Assembly (NCBI RefSeq): GCF_021653975.1
Contig: NZ_JAJKFK010000002.1
Location: forward strand, 744,001-808,000
Reading direction: 5' to 3'
From: Amycolatopsis sp. GM8
GTDB lineage: Bacteria > Actinomycetota > Actinomycetes > Mycobacteriales > Pseudonocardiaceae
Length of the DNA stretch: 64,000 nt
The notes under the pieces were generated by a model. That model ran no database searches. It had not been told where the DNA came from and saw only the letters and a list, made by a program, of their open reading frames with translations. Numbering within the stretch: position 1 is the first letter of the stretch; every line of letters begins with the position of its first letter. The translations under genes were made by a program, and so were the position numbers. Of the stretch, positions 18,380 through 27,077 are shown one piece after another.

Positions 18380-19801
18380 GTGAACGAACTCGCTGCCAAG
18401 CGGAATGCGGTGATCGAGCTGATGCGGCTCTCGCCACTGGCCGATGAGCTGGCCGGGCTGTTCGCCGCGGCCGGCCATCGGTTGTACCTCGTCGGCGGCA
18501 GCGTCCGTGACGCCTTGCTCGGCCGGCTGTCGGCCGACCTCGACTTCACCACCGACGCGCGGCCGGCGCGGATCCTCGAGATCGTGCGCGGCTGGGCGGA
18601 CGGGGTGTGGGACACCGGCATCGACTTCGGCACGGTCGGTGTGACCAAGCGCGGGTCGACCCTGGAGATCACGACTTTCCGCGCGGACTCCTACGACGGC
18701 GTGAGCCGCAACCCTGAGGTGACCTTCGGCGACACCATCGAGGGCGACCTGCTGCGACGCGACTTCACGGTCAACGCGATGGCGATCGAGTTGTCGACGA
18801 AGGAATTCGTCGACCCGCACAACGGGATGGACGCGCTGGCGCGGCGGGTGCTGGACACGCCGGCCACGCCGCAGGAGTCCTTCGGCGACGACCCGTTGCG
18901 CATGCTGCGGGCCACCCGGTTCGTGTCGCAGCTGGGTTTCGAGCCCGCGCCGCGCGTGGTCGAGGCGATGACCGCGATGTCGGGCGAGATCGAGCGCATC
19001 ACCGCCGAGCGGGTGCAGGCTGAGCTGTCGAAGTTGCTGCTGGGCGAGTATCCGCGCCGCGGGCTCGAACTGATGGTGGACACCGGTCTCGCCGAGCACG
19101 TGCTGCCCGAACTGCCCGGGATGCGGCTGGCGATCGACGAGCACCACCAGCACAAGGACGTCTACGAGCACTCCCTCACCGTGCTGGAGCAGGCGATCGC
19201 GCTCGAGCAGGACGGCCCGGATCTGGTGCTGCGCCTGGCGGCGCTGCTGCACGACATCGGCAAGCCGGCGACCCGCCGGTTCGAGGAGGGCGGCGGCGTC
19301 AGCTTCCACCACCACGAGGTGGTCGGCGCGAAGATGGTGCGCAAACGGTTGCGCGCCTTGAAGTATTCGAAGCAGATCATGGACGACGTCTGTCAGCTGG
19401 TGTTCCTGCACCTGCGCTTCCACGGCTACGGCCGGGGCGAGTGGACCGACTCGGCCGTGCGCCGTTACGTCACGGACGCGGGCCCCCTGCTGCTGCAGTT
19501 GCACAAGCTGGTCCGGGCGGACTCGACGACCCGCAACAAGCGCAAGGTCGCCGCGCTGCAGCGCACGTACGACGAGCTGGAGGAGCGCATCGCCCGGCTC
19601 GCGGAAGAAGAGGATCTCGCGCGGGTCCGGCCGGACCTCGACGGCAACGAGATCATGAAGCTGCTCGGCCTGCCGCCGGGCCCGCTCGTCGGGCAGGCGT
19701 GGCGTTTTCTCAAGGAACTCCGGCTCGACCGCGGTCCCCTTTCCCACGACGAGGCGGTGGCCGAACTCCAGCGGTGGGCCCGGGAGAACGGGATTCCGTA
19801 A
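18380..19801 (+). CDS. pcnA: CCA tRNA nucleotidyltransferase (HD-domain type)
   Basis: This enzyme adds or repairs the 3' CCA end of tRNAs. The 473-residue product has the nucleotidyltransferase motif LVGGSVRDALLGR and the catalytic acidic pair in ADLDFTTDA, the RRDFTVNAMA motif, the GDDPLRMLRATRF segment, and a C-terminal HD domain with ALLHDIGKP. It corresponds to Rv3907c. The GTG at 18380 has AGGTGG about 10 nt upstream; a GTG at 18335 would add 15 residues and would suit a leaderless transcript from the TAGGCT box. Start uncertain, identity firm. Confidence 0.93.
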   Translation: MNELAAKRNAVIELMRLSPLADELAGLFAAAGHRLYLVGGSVRDALLGRLSADLDFTTDARPARILEIVRGWADGVWDTGIDFGTVGVTKRGSTLEITTFRADSYDGVSRNPEVTFGDTIEGDLLRRDFTVNAMAIELSTKEFVDPHNGMDALARRVLDTPATPQESFGDDPLRMLRATRFVSQLGFEPAPRVVEAMTAMSGEIERITAERVQAELSKLLLGEYPRRGLELMVDTGLAEHVLPELPGMRLAIDEHHQHKDVYEHSLTVLEQAIALEQDGPDLVLRLAALLHDIGKPATRRFEEGGGVSFHHHEVVGAKMVRKRLRALKYSKQIMDDVCQLVFLHLRFHGYGRGEWTDSAVRRYVTDAGPLLLQLHKLVRADSTTRNKRKVAALQRTYDELEERIARLAEEEDLARVRPDLDGNEIMKLLGLPPGPLVGQAWRFLKELRLDRGPLSHDEAVAELQRWARENGIP

Positions 19802-19832
19802 CTTCTGCGCGGGTTCCGGGGACTTCAGGGGC

Positions 19833-21140
19833 GTGACCTTCCAACGTCGTGCCGGGTTCCTGCTGACACTGCTGCGCCGGGGCGCGCCCGCGATGGCGAC
19901 CGCGACCAGCGATCTCGACGACCGGATCGCCGACCCGGCGCCCGCCAGCGCGCTCGGGCGAATGCGCCGGATGGCGGGTCCGGTCGACACCACCGTGCAG
20001 GACAACCTGTTGCTGCGCGCGACGAGATACGTCGCGATGGTGCCGCTGGTCTACCGGATCGTCGCGGTGATCGGCGCGCTGGCCGCGTTCGCCGCTGAGG
20101 GTGGCGGCGGCGCGCCAGTGGTGATCGTGGTGGCGGTGCTGTGCGTCGCGCTCAATGTGGCCGGCCTGCGCTGGCTGTTCCGGACGGCGCCGTTCCACAA
20201 CGGCAACGCGGCCCGGCTGCTGGCGCTGGATGTGGTGTTCACACTGGTCGTGTATCTGGTCGTCGCCGCGGCGGTGCCGGCTTCGTCGTTCGACACGGCT
20301 ATGCAGGTGCCCGGCAAGGAACTGCTCGGCGCGATCGCGTTGCTGACCCTCGCGCTCGGGATCCAGTACGGCGCGGGGCTGCTGGTGCTGAGCATCCCGT
20401 TACGGATGGTCGCGTGGTGGCTCAACACGGGCGTGTTCAACGTGAAACAAGGCTTCACCGACCTCGGCACGATGCTCGGCGTGGTGCTGACCGCGACCGG
20501 CGCGCTGGTCCTCCTCGGCCTCGGCACCCGGCTCGCGCTGGCGTACGGGATCAGGAACGGCCGGCTGGCCGAGCGGGCGTGGCAACATCGCGCGCTGCAC
20601 GATTCCGTGTTGCAGACGCTGGAGCTGATGGCGCTGCCCCGGCCGGGCGATCCGGCGCGACAGCTGGGCGAGTTGCGCGGGATCGCTCGCGCGCAGGCGA
20701 TGGAAGTCCGGCAGATGATCGAGAAGGCGCAACGCGAATCGGCTGAGGAGGAGTCGCGGCCGCTGGGCGAGAAGCTCAGCGCGCTGGCGGCGGAGATGGC
20801 CCGCGAAGGGTTGCGGGCGCAGCTGGTGATGGCGGAACTCGACGAGGAGACGCTGTCGGAAGTACGCCAGCTGGCCATCCGCGACGCCGCCCGCGAGGCC
20901 ATGCGCAACACGTTGAAGCACGCGGGCACCGACCAGGTCGTGATGCGCGTCGACGAACAGGACGGCGGGATCTCGGTGGTGATCCGGGACCACGGCACGG
21001 GTTTCGACGAGGCACACCGGCCCGCGGGCTTCGGGATCAGCGAGTCCATCACGGCCCGGCTGGCCGAGGCCGGTGGCCGGGCGCTCGTCGAGTCGAGCCC
21101 CGGGAGCGGGACCCGCGTGACCCTCTGGATGCCGCGGTAA
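19833..21140 (+). CDS. Orphan sensor histidine kinase (HisKA_3 type)
   Basis: The protein of 435 residues has about five to six hydrophobic segments in the first 245 residues (membrane sensor), then a dimerisation box with the phospho-accepting His in HRALHDSVLQTLE and a GHKL ATPase domain with AMRNTLKHA (N box), VVIRDHGTGFDE (G1) and GFGISESI (G2). No response regulator gene is adjacent, so it is an orphan or uses a distant partner. GTG 19833 follows CAGGGG; ATG 19893 is a plausible shorter start. It lies 31 bp after pcnA on the same strand. The signal is unknown. Confidence 0.83.
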   Translation: MTFQRRAGFLLTLLRRGAPAMATATSDLDDRIADPAPASALGRMRRMAGPVDTTVQDNLLLRATRYVAMVPLVYRIVAVIGALAAFAAEGGGGAPVVIVVAVLCVALNVAGLRWLFRTAPFHNGNAARLLALDVVFTLVVYLVVAAAVPASSFDTAMQVPGKELLGAIALLTLALGIQYGAGLLVLSIPLRMVAWWLNTGVFNVKQGFTDLGTMLGVVLTATGALVLLGLGTRLALAYGIRNGRLAERAWQHRALHDSVLQTLELMALPRPGDPARQLGELRGIARAQAMEVRQMIEKAQRESAEEESRPLGEKLSALAAEMAREGLRAQLVMAELDEETLSEVRQLAIRDAAREAMRNTLKHAGTDQVVMRVDEQDGGISVVIRDHGTGFDEAHRPAGFGISESITARLAEAGGRALVESSPGSGTRVTLWMPR

Positions 21141-21205
21141 AACGGGCGGTACCGAGTCGCCGCGATATGACGCGTCCGCAGGTCAGGAGGCGTTTTCGGG
21201 GTGGT

Positions 21206-21211
21206 TACCGT
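21206..21211 (+). promoter_or_regulatory. Leaderless promoter -10 box
   Basis: TACCGT fits TANNNT and ends 6 nt before ATG 21218, which has no ribosome-binding site. Transcription would begin at or next to the start codon. Confidence 0.5.
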
Positions 21212-21217
21212 GCTCGC

Positions 21218-21532
21218 ATGACCGAGCAACTGGAACACCGCATGACCAAAATCGAAGCCGACGCGTCGGAGGCGATTGCGATCGCCCGGGAGGCACGCAA
21301 CGATGCGTGGATGGCCAAGACCATGGGGCAAGGCGCTCTTCAGCTCGCTGAAGACGTCCGAGCGATGTTTCGAGCACACACCACGTCGCTGAACAAACTT
21401 CGCGAGACGCAGGTGGAGCAGGGGCAGCGCCTCGACCGGCTTGAGGGTGAGATGAAAGCCGGTCTCAGCAAGATGTCGCTCGGCATGGACGAGATCATTG
21501 ACCTGCTCACGAAGGCGGAGCGCGAAAGCTAA
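21218..21532 (+). CDS. Small coiled-coil protein of unknown function
   Basis: A 104-residue hydrophilic protein, mostly helical and coiled-coil by pattern, with recurring Leu/Met/Ile heptads in EHRMTKIEADASEAIAIA and LRETQVEQGQRLDRLEGEM. No signal peptide, membrane segment or cysteine is present. It resembles small actinobacterial proteins of unknown role that often accompany regulators. Its stop TAA shares the sequence CTAA with the stop of the convergent TNT-like gene. I do not recognise the family. Confidence 0.7.
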   Translation: MTEQLEHRMTKIEADASEAIAIAREARNDAWMAKTMGQGALQLAEDVRAMFRAHTTSLNKLRETQVEQGQRLDRLEGEMKAGLSKMSLGMDEIIDLLTKAERES

Positions 21533-23367
21533 ACTCGCTCCAGCGCGCCCGTCTCCAGGTGCTGTCCGATGGCGTGCGGCAGCAGATACCCCACCGCGCC
21601 ACCCGGCATCGGACCCCACGGCAAGGTCACGCCGGTCAACGCCGGTAGGCCCCGGACCAGCCGGTACGTCTGCCGCAGCTGTTCGCGTTCCGGAGCCAGC
21701 GAAGCCTCCGGGAACCGCGTCGCCGGGTCGTGCACCAGGTTGCCCGCCTCGTTGCCGAAGCGCACCACCGTCGTCCCGGCGGACAGCGTGATCAATCGCT
21801 TGGCGCGGAAGAAGTTCAGCGGCGGTTCCCCGCGCAGCGGCACGATGGGCCACTCCACCGACTGCTCCTCCGGTGTCCGCGCCGGGTACAGCAGCAGCGA
21901 CCCCAGCAGGAACCGCGACGCCTCCTCGACATGGGCGAACGCCGCCGGCTCACCGCCGCCCGGGCCGCTGACCTCCCAGCTGTCCTTCGTCCGGTGCAGG
22001 CTCCACACGCCCTCGGCGTACTCGCCGATCCGGTACGCCGCCGCGGGAACCCCGTACTCGGCGAGCCGCCGCTCCAGCACGGCCAGCACTTCCGAAGCCC
22101 GCAGCCCCAGCGGCGGTTCGCCACCACGGTCGATCAGCGTCACCGCGTCGAGTTCCGGCGCGCCCGGGGCCGGCGGGTGCGGCTGGCCCAGCACCTCCGC
22201 TTCCACCGTCGCCCGCAGCTCGGACGACAGGTACGGCACCCGGTAGGAGTTCGCGCGGATCCGCTCCACCAGCTCCGGCTCCGGTGGGAGCCCGTACTTG
22301 CGCAGGTAGTGCGGCACCGCCGCGGGCCAGATCCAGAGTCCATCGGTGTGGGAGGCGTCGGGCACGTCCGGCGGTCCGCCGGGTTTCACCGTGTCCGGCA
22401 ACCGCCCGGGCCTGCTCACGACCACCGGCGCGCGGTACAGATAGTCGAGGATCGGCCGGATTTCCTCCTGCGGCAACGGTTGCGGCTGCTCGGGGAGCCG
22501 CGCGTGCCGGAACGTCACGTCCAGCGGCAGCCCGGCCTTCGCTGCCAGCCACTCCGGCACCTGCTTGCGTTCACGCGGGAAACGTGCGAGCTCCGCGTCG
22601 TACACCCGGGCGGTGAGCCGGCCGGCCGGCGACTGGCGCCAGTTGGGCTCGTTCGTCGCGTCGTAGTCGAACTGGAACGAGGATGGCGCCTCCAGCGTGA
22701 GCGTGCCCTTGAACCACGTCCCGGCCTGCGGCTCGTACATCGCCGACCGCAGCTGCGCGAACAACTCGCCGAGCTGCGGTGGCGCGGCCAGCGAGACCGA
22801 CGCGCCGTCCCCGACCGCCCGGATCTCCATCTCCGAGTACTCCCCGACCTGCCGGAACTGCGCCGCGACGCGCTCCCAGCCGTCGGGCAGGATCGCCCGC
22901 ACCGCCCGCGCGATCGACCGGACCAGCGCCTCCGGCTCGCCCAAACCGGCCTCGGGCGGGCTCGCGGTGGGGAAATCGTGCCGTTCCTGCCACAGCGCGG
23001 AGATCTCGTCGAGGGTCGCCGTCGCGGTCAGGTCCTCTAGCCCCAGCTGCCGTGCCCGGGCCTCGTCCTGGTTCTGCCAGCGCAGGGTGAGCGATCGTGG
23101 GTCGGGGCCGGGCGCGATCTGGAAGATCTCGTCGTCGAACAGGCAGTGCGTTTCGAGGGTGAAGGTGCCTTCGACCTGGTCCGCGGCGATCACCTTCGCC
23201 GGGCGCGAGTTCCATTCGTCGTCGAAGTCCCCGGGTGCTTCCTCGTCCGGCGCGGCGGACAGCAGCAGTGTGCCGTCGGCTGTCGACCGTTCCGCTCGGT
23301 AAGCCTGGCCCCGCCACACCCCGTAAAGCCCGTCCGGCTGTGCCGTCAGCTCGACTCGATATCGCAC
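21529..23367 (-). CDS. TNT-domain-like protein with YezG-like N-terminal region (paralogue 1)
   Basis: The 612-residue soluble protein appears modular. An unrecognised beta-rich region (about 1-125) is followed by a segment resembling YezG/DUF600 immunity proteins (ILPDGWERVAAQF...), a shared middle region with HTDGLWIWPAAVPHYLRKYG, and a C-terminal domain resembling the tuberculosis necrotizing toxin NAD glycohydrolase (VVRFGNEAGNLV ... YRLVRGLPAL ... PWGPMPGGAVGYLLP). The Gln of the toxin's PGGGxQY motif, reported essential, is Gly here, so activity is doubtful. GTG 23367 has GGGGGAG 6 nt upstream. Its paralogue lies 34 bp upstream. An inactive or regulatory toxin relative is my inference. 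Confidence 0.72.
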   Translation of the reverse strand: MRYRVELTAQPDGLYGVWRGQAYRAERSTADGTLLLSAAPDEEAPGDFDDEWNSRPAKVIAADQVEGTFTLETHCLFDDEIFQIAPGPDPRSLTLRWQNQDEARARQLGLEDLTATATLDEISALWQERHDFPTASPPEAGLGEPEALVRSIARAVRAILPDGWERVAAQFRQVGEYSEMEIRAVGDGASVSLAAPPQLGELFAQLRSAMYEPQAGTWFKGTLTLEAPSSFQFDYDATNEPNWRQSPAGRLTARVYDAELARFPRERKQVPEWLAAKAGLPLDVTFRHARLPEQPQPLPQEEIRPILDYLYRAPVVVSRPGRLPDTVKPGGPPDVPDASHTDGLWIWPAAVPHYLRKYGLPPEPELVERIRANSYRVPYLSSELRATVEAEVLGQPHPPAPGAPELDAVTLIDRGGEPPLGLRASEVLAVLERRLAEYGVPAAAYRIGEYAEGVWSLHRTKDSWEVSGPGGGEPAAFAHVEEASRFLLGSLLLYPARTPEEQSVEWPIVPLRGEPPLNFFRAKRLITLSAGTTVVRFGNEAGNLVHDPATRFPEASLAPEREQLRQTYRLVRGLPALTGVTLPWGPMPGGAVGYLLPHAIGQHLETGALERV

Positions 23368-23401
23368 TTCTGCTCCCCCCGACCCGAAGACCCAGTCAAA
23401 C

Positions 23402-24499
23402 TTAGCCGACAAAACGCTCCAGACTGCCGTCCGCGACGTGCTCACCGATCGCCTTCGGCAGCACGTAACTCACCGCGCCGCCAGGCAGTTTCGCCCACGG
23501 CACCGCGATCCCGAGAACCACCGACAGGGGGCGGCACAGCCGGTACTTGCGTTCCTGCCGTTCCCGCTCGATCGGCAGTGACGTCGTCGGAAAACGGGCC
23601 TCGTCATGGTGCACGAGGTTCCCACTCTCGCCGCCGAACCGCAGCACCACCGTGCCGGCCCCGAGCCGGACGAGGCGCTTGTTGCGCAGCAACGTCAGCG
23701 GCGGCTCGCCCTCGGTCGGCTGGATCGGCCAGTCGGCGAGCTCGGCCGCGGTCTCCAGCGGCGTCTCCTGCCCCGCGGTCATCCGCGCCGGATGCAGCAG
23801 CAGCGCACCGAGCAGGAACTGCACCGCGTCCTGGACCTGGTCGAAGTACCGCGGCTCGACCGGCGCGCCGTTCTCGTGCCACGCGACTTCCCACCCGTGC
23901 TCGGTCGTGTTCAGGCACCACGCGTGGTCCGCCCGCGCGGCGATCCGGTACGCCTCCGGCCACACGCCCTGCTCCCCGAGCCGCTGCGCCAGCACGACGA
24001 GCAGCGCCGGGTCTTCGAGCTCTGGCGCGACCTGGGTTTCCAGCGCGGCGGCGACGTCCCCGCTCGTCGGCCCCAGGTCACGTGGGTCGGCACGGGGCCG
24101 CGGCCGGCCCAGCAGATCGGCGGCCGCCGTGCGTCTCAGCAACTTGTCGACATACGGCGGCTGGAACTCGTGGTCACGGATGTGCTCGACGAGCTCGGGC
24201 TCCGGCGGGGTGCCGTACTTGCGCAGGTAGTGCGGCACGGACGCGTGCCAGACCCACAGGCCATCGGTGTGATAGCTCTCCGGCACGTCGGCTTCCGTGC
24301 CGCCACTGAAGATGTCCGGGCCCAGCCCGCTGCCGACGAGCACCGCGGGCAGGCGTTCCAGATAGTGCAGCACCCGCGGGATCTCGTCCTCGGGCACCGG
24401 CGGCCGGTCCACGACCGGGACTGTGCCGGCGCGCTGGGCATCCACGACCCGCGCATGCCGGAAGGTCACGGCGAGCGGGTGTCCGACCGTCACGTCCAT
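23402..24499 (-). CDS. TNT-domain-like protein (paralogue 2)
   Basis: The 365-residue protein aligns with the C-terminal part of its downstream neighbour: TFRHAR, SYHTDGLWVWHASVPHYLRK, PPEPELVEHIRD and the TNT-like end with VVLRFGGESGNLVH, YRLCRPLSVV and KLPGGAVSYVLP. As in the paralogue, the Gln of PGGGxQY is replaced (Ser). The N-terminal YezG-like region is absent. The ATG at 24499 is preceded by in-frame GTGs at 24502 and 24508 and no clear ribosome-binding site. The MFS stop is only 10 bp upstream, so MFS, this gene and paralogue 1 probably form one transcript. Confidence 0.72.
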   Translation of the reverse strand: MDVTVGHPLAVTFRHARVVDAQRAGTVPVVDRPPVPEDEIPRVLHYLERLPAVLVGSGLGPDIFSGGTEADVPESYHTDGLWVWHASVPHYLRKYGTPPEPELVEHIRDHEFQPPYVDKLLRRTAAADLLGRPRPRADPRDLGPTSGDVAAALETQVAPELEDPALLVVLAQRLGEQGVWPEAYRIAARADHAWCLNTTEHGWEVAWHENGAPVEPRYFDQVQDAVQFLLGALLLHPARMTAGQETPLETAAELADWPIQPTEGEPPLTLLRNKRLVRLGAGTVVLRFGGESGNLVHHDEARFPTTSLPIERERQERKYRLCRPLSVVLGIAVPWAKLPGGAVSYVLPKAIGEHVADGSLERFVG

Positions 24500-24509
24500 C
24501 ACGATCACT

Positions 24510-25820
24510 TTAAGCGAGAGGCGCTCTTCGGACTTGCGGATTGCGCCTAATGGCAAGGAGATAGCCGGCCCCGCCGAGCAGGTACACGGCGGTTGCGACG
24601 ATCAGCAGCGCGGGCGAGCGGCCGTCCAGCGGCACGAGCGTCGCCGCGGCGGCCACGGCGAGCACCTGGGTGATGTTGAACAAGGTGTCGTAGAGGGCGA
24701 ACACCCGTCCGCGCGCCTCGTCGCCGACGTCGCGCTGGACGGCGGAGTCGACGCACAGCTTGAGCACCTGACCCGCAGCGGTGATCAGGAACGCCGCGGC
24801 CAGCACGGTCGGCAGCATCATCGGCAGCCCGAGCGCGAGCTGGCTCACGGCCGCCAGCAGCAGGGAGCTGAGCACGACCCGGTGCCGCCCGAACCGGTCG
24901 ACCAGCCGTGGCGTGCTGAACCCGGCGAGCAGGATGCCCGCGGCCGCCATCACCGCCAGCTGGCCGAGCCCCGGCAGGCCCGCCTTCAGCAACCCGATGT
25001 CGTGGAAGGAGAACCGCAGCAGCAGCACGGTCAGCAGCAGCGAGATCCCGTACGACGCGCGATGCGCGAACAGTGCGATGAAACCGGCGGTGACGGTCGG
25101 CGCGGCGAGCGCGGCCCGGCCGCCGTCGGCGAGACCACGCGCGACGGCGACGACCGCGTCGTCGGGTTCGTCGACCGAGTCGGGGCCCAGGCTGCCGCGG
25201 GTGAACCGGGCGGCGATGATCGCCGCGAGGATCGCGCCGAGCACCGCGAACGAGGTCGTCCACGCCGAGCCCACGTTGTCCGCGCCGAACGCCGAGCGCA
25301 GCCCGATCGCGCAGGCGCCACCGACGACGGCGATCATCGCGCCGAGCGTCGCGGACAGCGCGTTCGCGGTCACCAGTGCCGGCCGGGGTACGACGTGCGG
25401 CAGCGCCGCGGACATGCCCGAGCCGACGAACCGCGAGATGCCTTCGACGAGCAGCGCGATCACGAACAGCCCGGTGCCGGCCACGCCCAGCCCGACGGCG
25501 GCGGACGCGATCAGCACCGCCAGCCCGCGCAACAGGCTCGCCCACACGAGTACGCGGCGCCGGTCCCATCGGTCGAGCAGCGCGCCCGCGAACGGGCCGA
25601 TCAGCGAGTACGGCAGGAGGAGGACGGCGAAACCACCGGCGATGGTCAACGGGTTGGCGCCGCGCTCGGGGTTGAACAGCACGGCACCGGCGAGCCCGGC
25701 CCGGAACATGCCGTCGGACCACTGCGCCGCGAACCGCGTGAACAGCAGCCGCCGGAAGTTCGGTATCGCCAGAAACGCGCGAGCCCCGACCTGCTGCTTC
25801 AGACCCGGCACCGCTGTCAC
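24510..25820 (-). CDS. MFS transporter (Rv0037c-like)
   Basis: The 436-residue protein has about 12 hydrophobic helices and the MFS loop GALLDRWDRRRVLVW between helices 2 and 3, with a second loop STPRLVDRFGRHRVV in the C-terminal half. It fits the position of mycobacterial Rv0037c, an MFS protein near the AlgH-like Rv0038. Substrate unknown; exporter-like. GTG 25820 has no ribosome-binding site, but TATGCT ends 8 nt upstream, suggesting a leaderless mRNA. Confidence 0.88.
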   Translation of the reverse strand: MTAVPGLKQQVGARAFLAIPNFRRLLFTRFAAQWSDGMFRAGLAGAVLFNPERGANPLTIAGGFAVLLLPYSLIGPFAGALLDRWDRRRVLVWASLLRGLAVLIASAAVGLGVAGTGLFVIALLVEGISRFVGSGMSAALPHVVPRPALVTANALSATLGAMIAVVGGACAIGLRSAFGADNVGSAWTTSFAVLGAILAAIIAARFTRGSLGPDSVDEPDDAVVAVARGLADGGRAALAAPTVTAGFIALFAHRASYGISLLLTVLLLRFSFHDIGLLKAGLPGLGQLAVMAAAGILLAGFSTPRLVDRFGRHRVVLSSLLLAAVSQLALGLPMMLPTVLAAAFLITAAGQVLKLCVDSAVQRDVGDEARGRVFALYDTLFNITQVLAVAAAATLVPLDGRSPALLIVATAVYLLGGAGYLLAIRRNPQVRRAPLA

Positions 25821-25828
25821 AACACGAC

Positions 25829-25834
25829 AGCATA
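25829..25834 (-). promoter_or_regulatory. -10 box for the MFS/TNT-like operon
   Basis: Minus-strand TATGCT lies 8 nt before GTG 25820, consistent with a leaderless or near-leaderless transcript of the MFS transporter and the two downstream genes. Confidence 0.5.
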
Positions 25835-26053
25835 CGTCGCTGGGCAAAGATCCCAGCGAGAAAGAAAAAGAGCCGACGCACTTGGTCGCCTCTCGGCGGC
25901 GTTGCGCAGTGTGGCTCCTGCCGGACGGTATTCCACAAAGGCTGTTCTCAAGTGAGCCCGGGGGACACGGAGTGCGTCGGCCACCCACTCCAACGGGCTC
26001 GCGCGGCGTGTTGTTCCCGCTCCGCGCGAATCCTCCGCGCGGGGGGTGAGATC

Positions 26054-26635
26054 ATGGCTGGCGTGCCAGCGGACGCCGAGGTTGAACCGGGCTCACTCCT
26101 GGTTGCTGCCCCAACGATGTTCGATCCCAACTTCCGCCGGACGGTCGTCTTCATCATCGACCACCGGGACGAGGGCACGCTCGGTGTCGTGCTCAACCGG
26201 CCGAGCGAGGTGCCGGTGGACGACGTGCTGCCCAGCTGGGGCCGGCATGTGGTCGAGCCGCAGTCGGTGTTCGTCGGCGGTCCGGTGGAGAAGAAGACAG
26301 CCCTGTGCCTCGCGGCGCTCCGGGCCGGGGAGACGGCGTCGGCCGTGCCCGGGCTGATCGGCGTACGCGGCACGGTCGCGCTGGTCGACCTCGACGCGGA
26401 CCCGGATCTGCTGGTGCCGAAGGTGCGCGGGCTGCGGGTGTTCGCCGGCTACGCGGGCTGGGACGCCGGGCAGCTCGCCGGTGAGATCGAGCGCAACGAC
26501 TGGATCATCGTGCCGGCACTGCCCAGCGATGTCCTCGCGACGCCCGACCGGGATCTGTGGGGCCAGGTGCTGCGCCGGCAAGGGGTACCGACCGCCCTGC
26601 TGGCCACCCACCCCGGCGACCTACAGCGAAACTAA
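26054..26635 (+). CDS. UPF0301/AlgH-family protein (YqgE)
   Basis: The 193-residue protein matches the AlgH/YqgE (DUF179) family: SLLVAAPTMFDPNFRRTVV near residues 14-32, LGVVLNRPSEVPVDD, FVGGPVEKKTALCL and the FAGYAGWDAGQLAGEI block. Function is unresolved; regulatory roles have been proposed in proteobacteria. ATG 26054 follows GGGGGTGAG. It corresponds to Rv0038, with leuS nearby as in mycobacteria. Its TAA overlaps the TAG of the convergent SdpI gene. Confidence 0.92.
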   Translation: MAGVPADAEVEPGSLLVAAPTMFDPNFRRTVVFIIDHRDEGTLGVVLNRPSEVPVDDVLPSWGRHVVEPQSVFVGGPVEKKTALCLAALRAGETASAVPGLIGVRGTVALVDLDADPDLLVPKVRGLRVFAGYAGWDAGQLAGEIERNDWIIVPALPSDVLATPDRDLWGQVLRRQGVPTALLATHPGDLQRN

Positions 26636-27024
26636 GCTTTCTGCAGCACACAGGTCCCACAGGCGCATCCGTCGCATCCGGACGGCGCGGGCTCGGGAAC
26701 GGCGAGCGCGGCCCGGTGCCCGAGCACCCCGCCGGCGACGACGAGCGCGAACATGCCGGCCAGGCCGATGACGGTCACGGTGATGATGCCCGCCGTCGTG
26801 GGCAGGACCAGTCCGGCGACGCCCGCGAAGACCCCGATGAACCCGGCCACGATCGTCGGCAGCCCGGCGACCTTGTTGCCGAGCCGGAAGGCGTCGGCCG
26901 ACCGCAGGGTCGCGTCCGTGCGCACCCCCGCGCCACGGTCGGAAAGCTTCTCGCGCCAGCCGAGCAGACCGCCCCAGGCGACCACGAGACCGAGCACGAT
27001 GGGAATCAGCGCGATGGCGAACAC
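26632..27024 (-). CDS. SdpI-family membrane protein with Cys-rich tail
   Basis: The 130-residue protein has three hydrophobic segments and the SdpI-family core GVRTDATLRSADAFRLGNKVA. SdpI of Bacillus gives immunity to the SdpC toxin and senses it; in actinobacteria the family is of unknown role. The C-terminus ends with a tight cysteine cluster, GCDGCACGTCVLQKA (CxxCxCxxC), suggesting metal or redox binding. GTG 27024 lies 6 nt after a minus-strand TATCCT box, so the mRNA is probably leaderless. Confidence 0.78.
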   Translation of the reverse strand: MFAIALIPIVLGLVVAWGGLLGWREKLSDRGAGVRTDATLRSADAFRLGNKVAGLPTIVAGFIGVFAGVAGLVLPTTAGIITVTVIGLAGMFALVVAGGVLGHRAALAVPEPAPSGCDGCACGTCVLQKA

Positions 27025-27030
27025 CCGGCA

Positions 27031-27071
27031 AGGATACGGGCGGCTAACCGGTTGGACCGTCGGCCTACCAT
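27031..27071. promoter_or_regulatory. Divergent leaderless promoters sdpI-like / leuS
   Basis: Minus-strand TATCCT (27031-27036) is spaced 6 nt from the SdpI-like GTG. Plus-strand TACCAT (27066-27071) is spaced 6 nt from the leuS GTG. Both starts lack ribosome-binding sites. Confidence 0.6.
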
Positions 27072-27077
27072 TGGTGT

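Noticed and set aside
20439..20452. GTTCAACGTGAAAC as a fourth parS site
   Set aside because: It has two mismatches including within the core and lies inside the kinase gene far from parAB.
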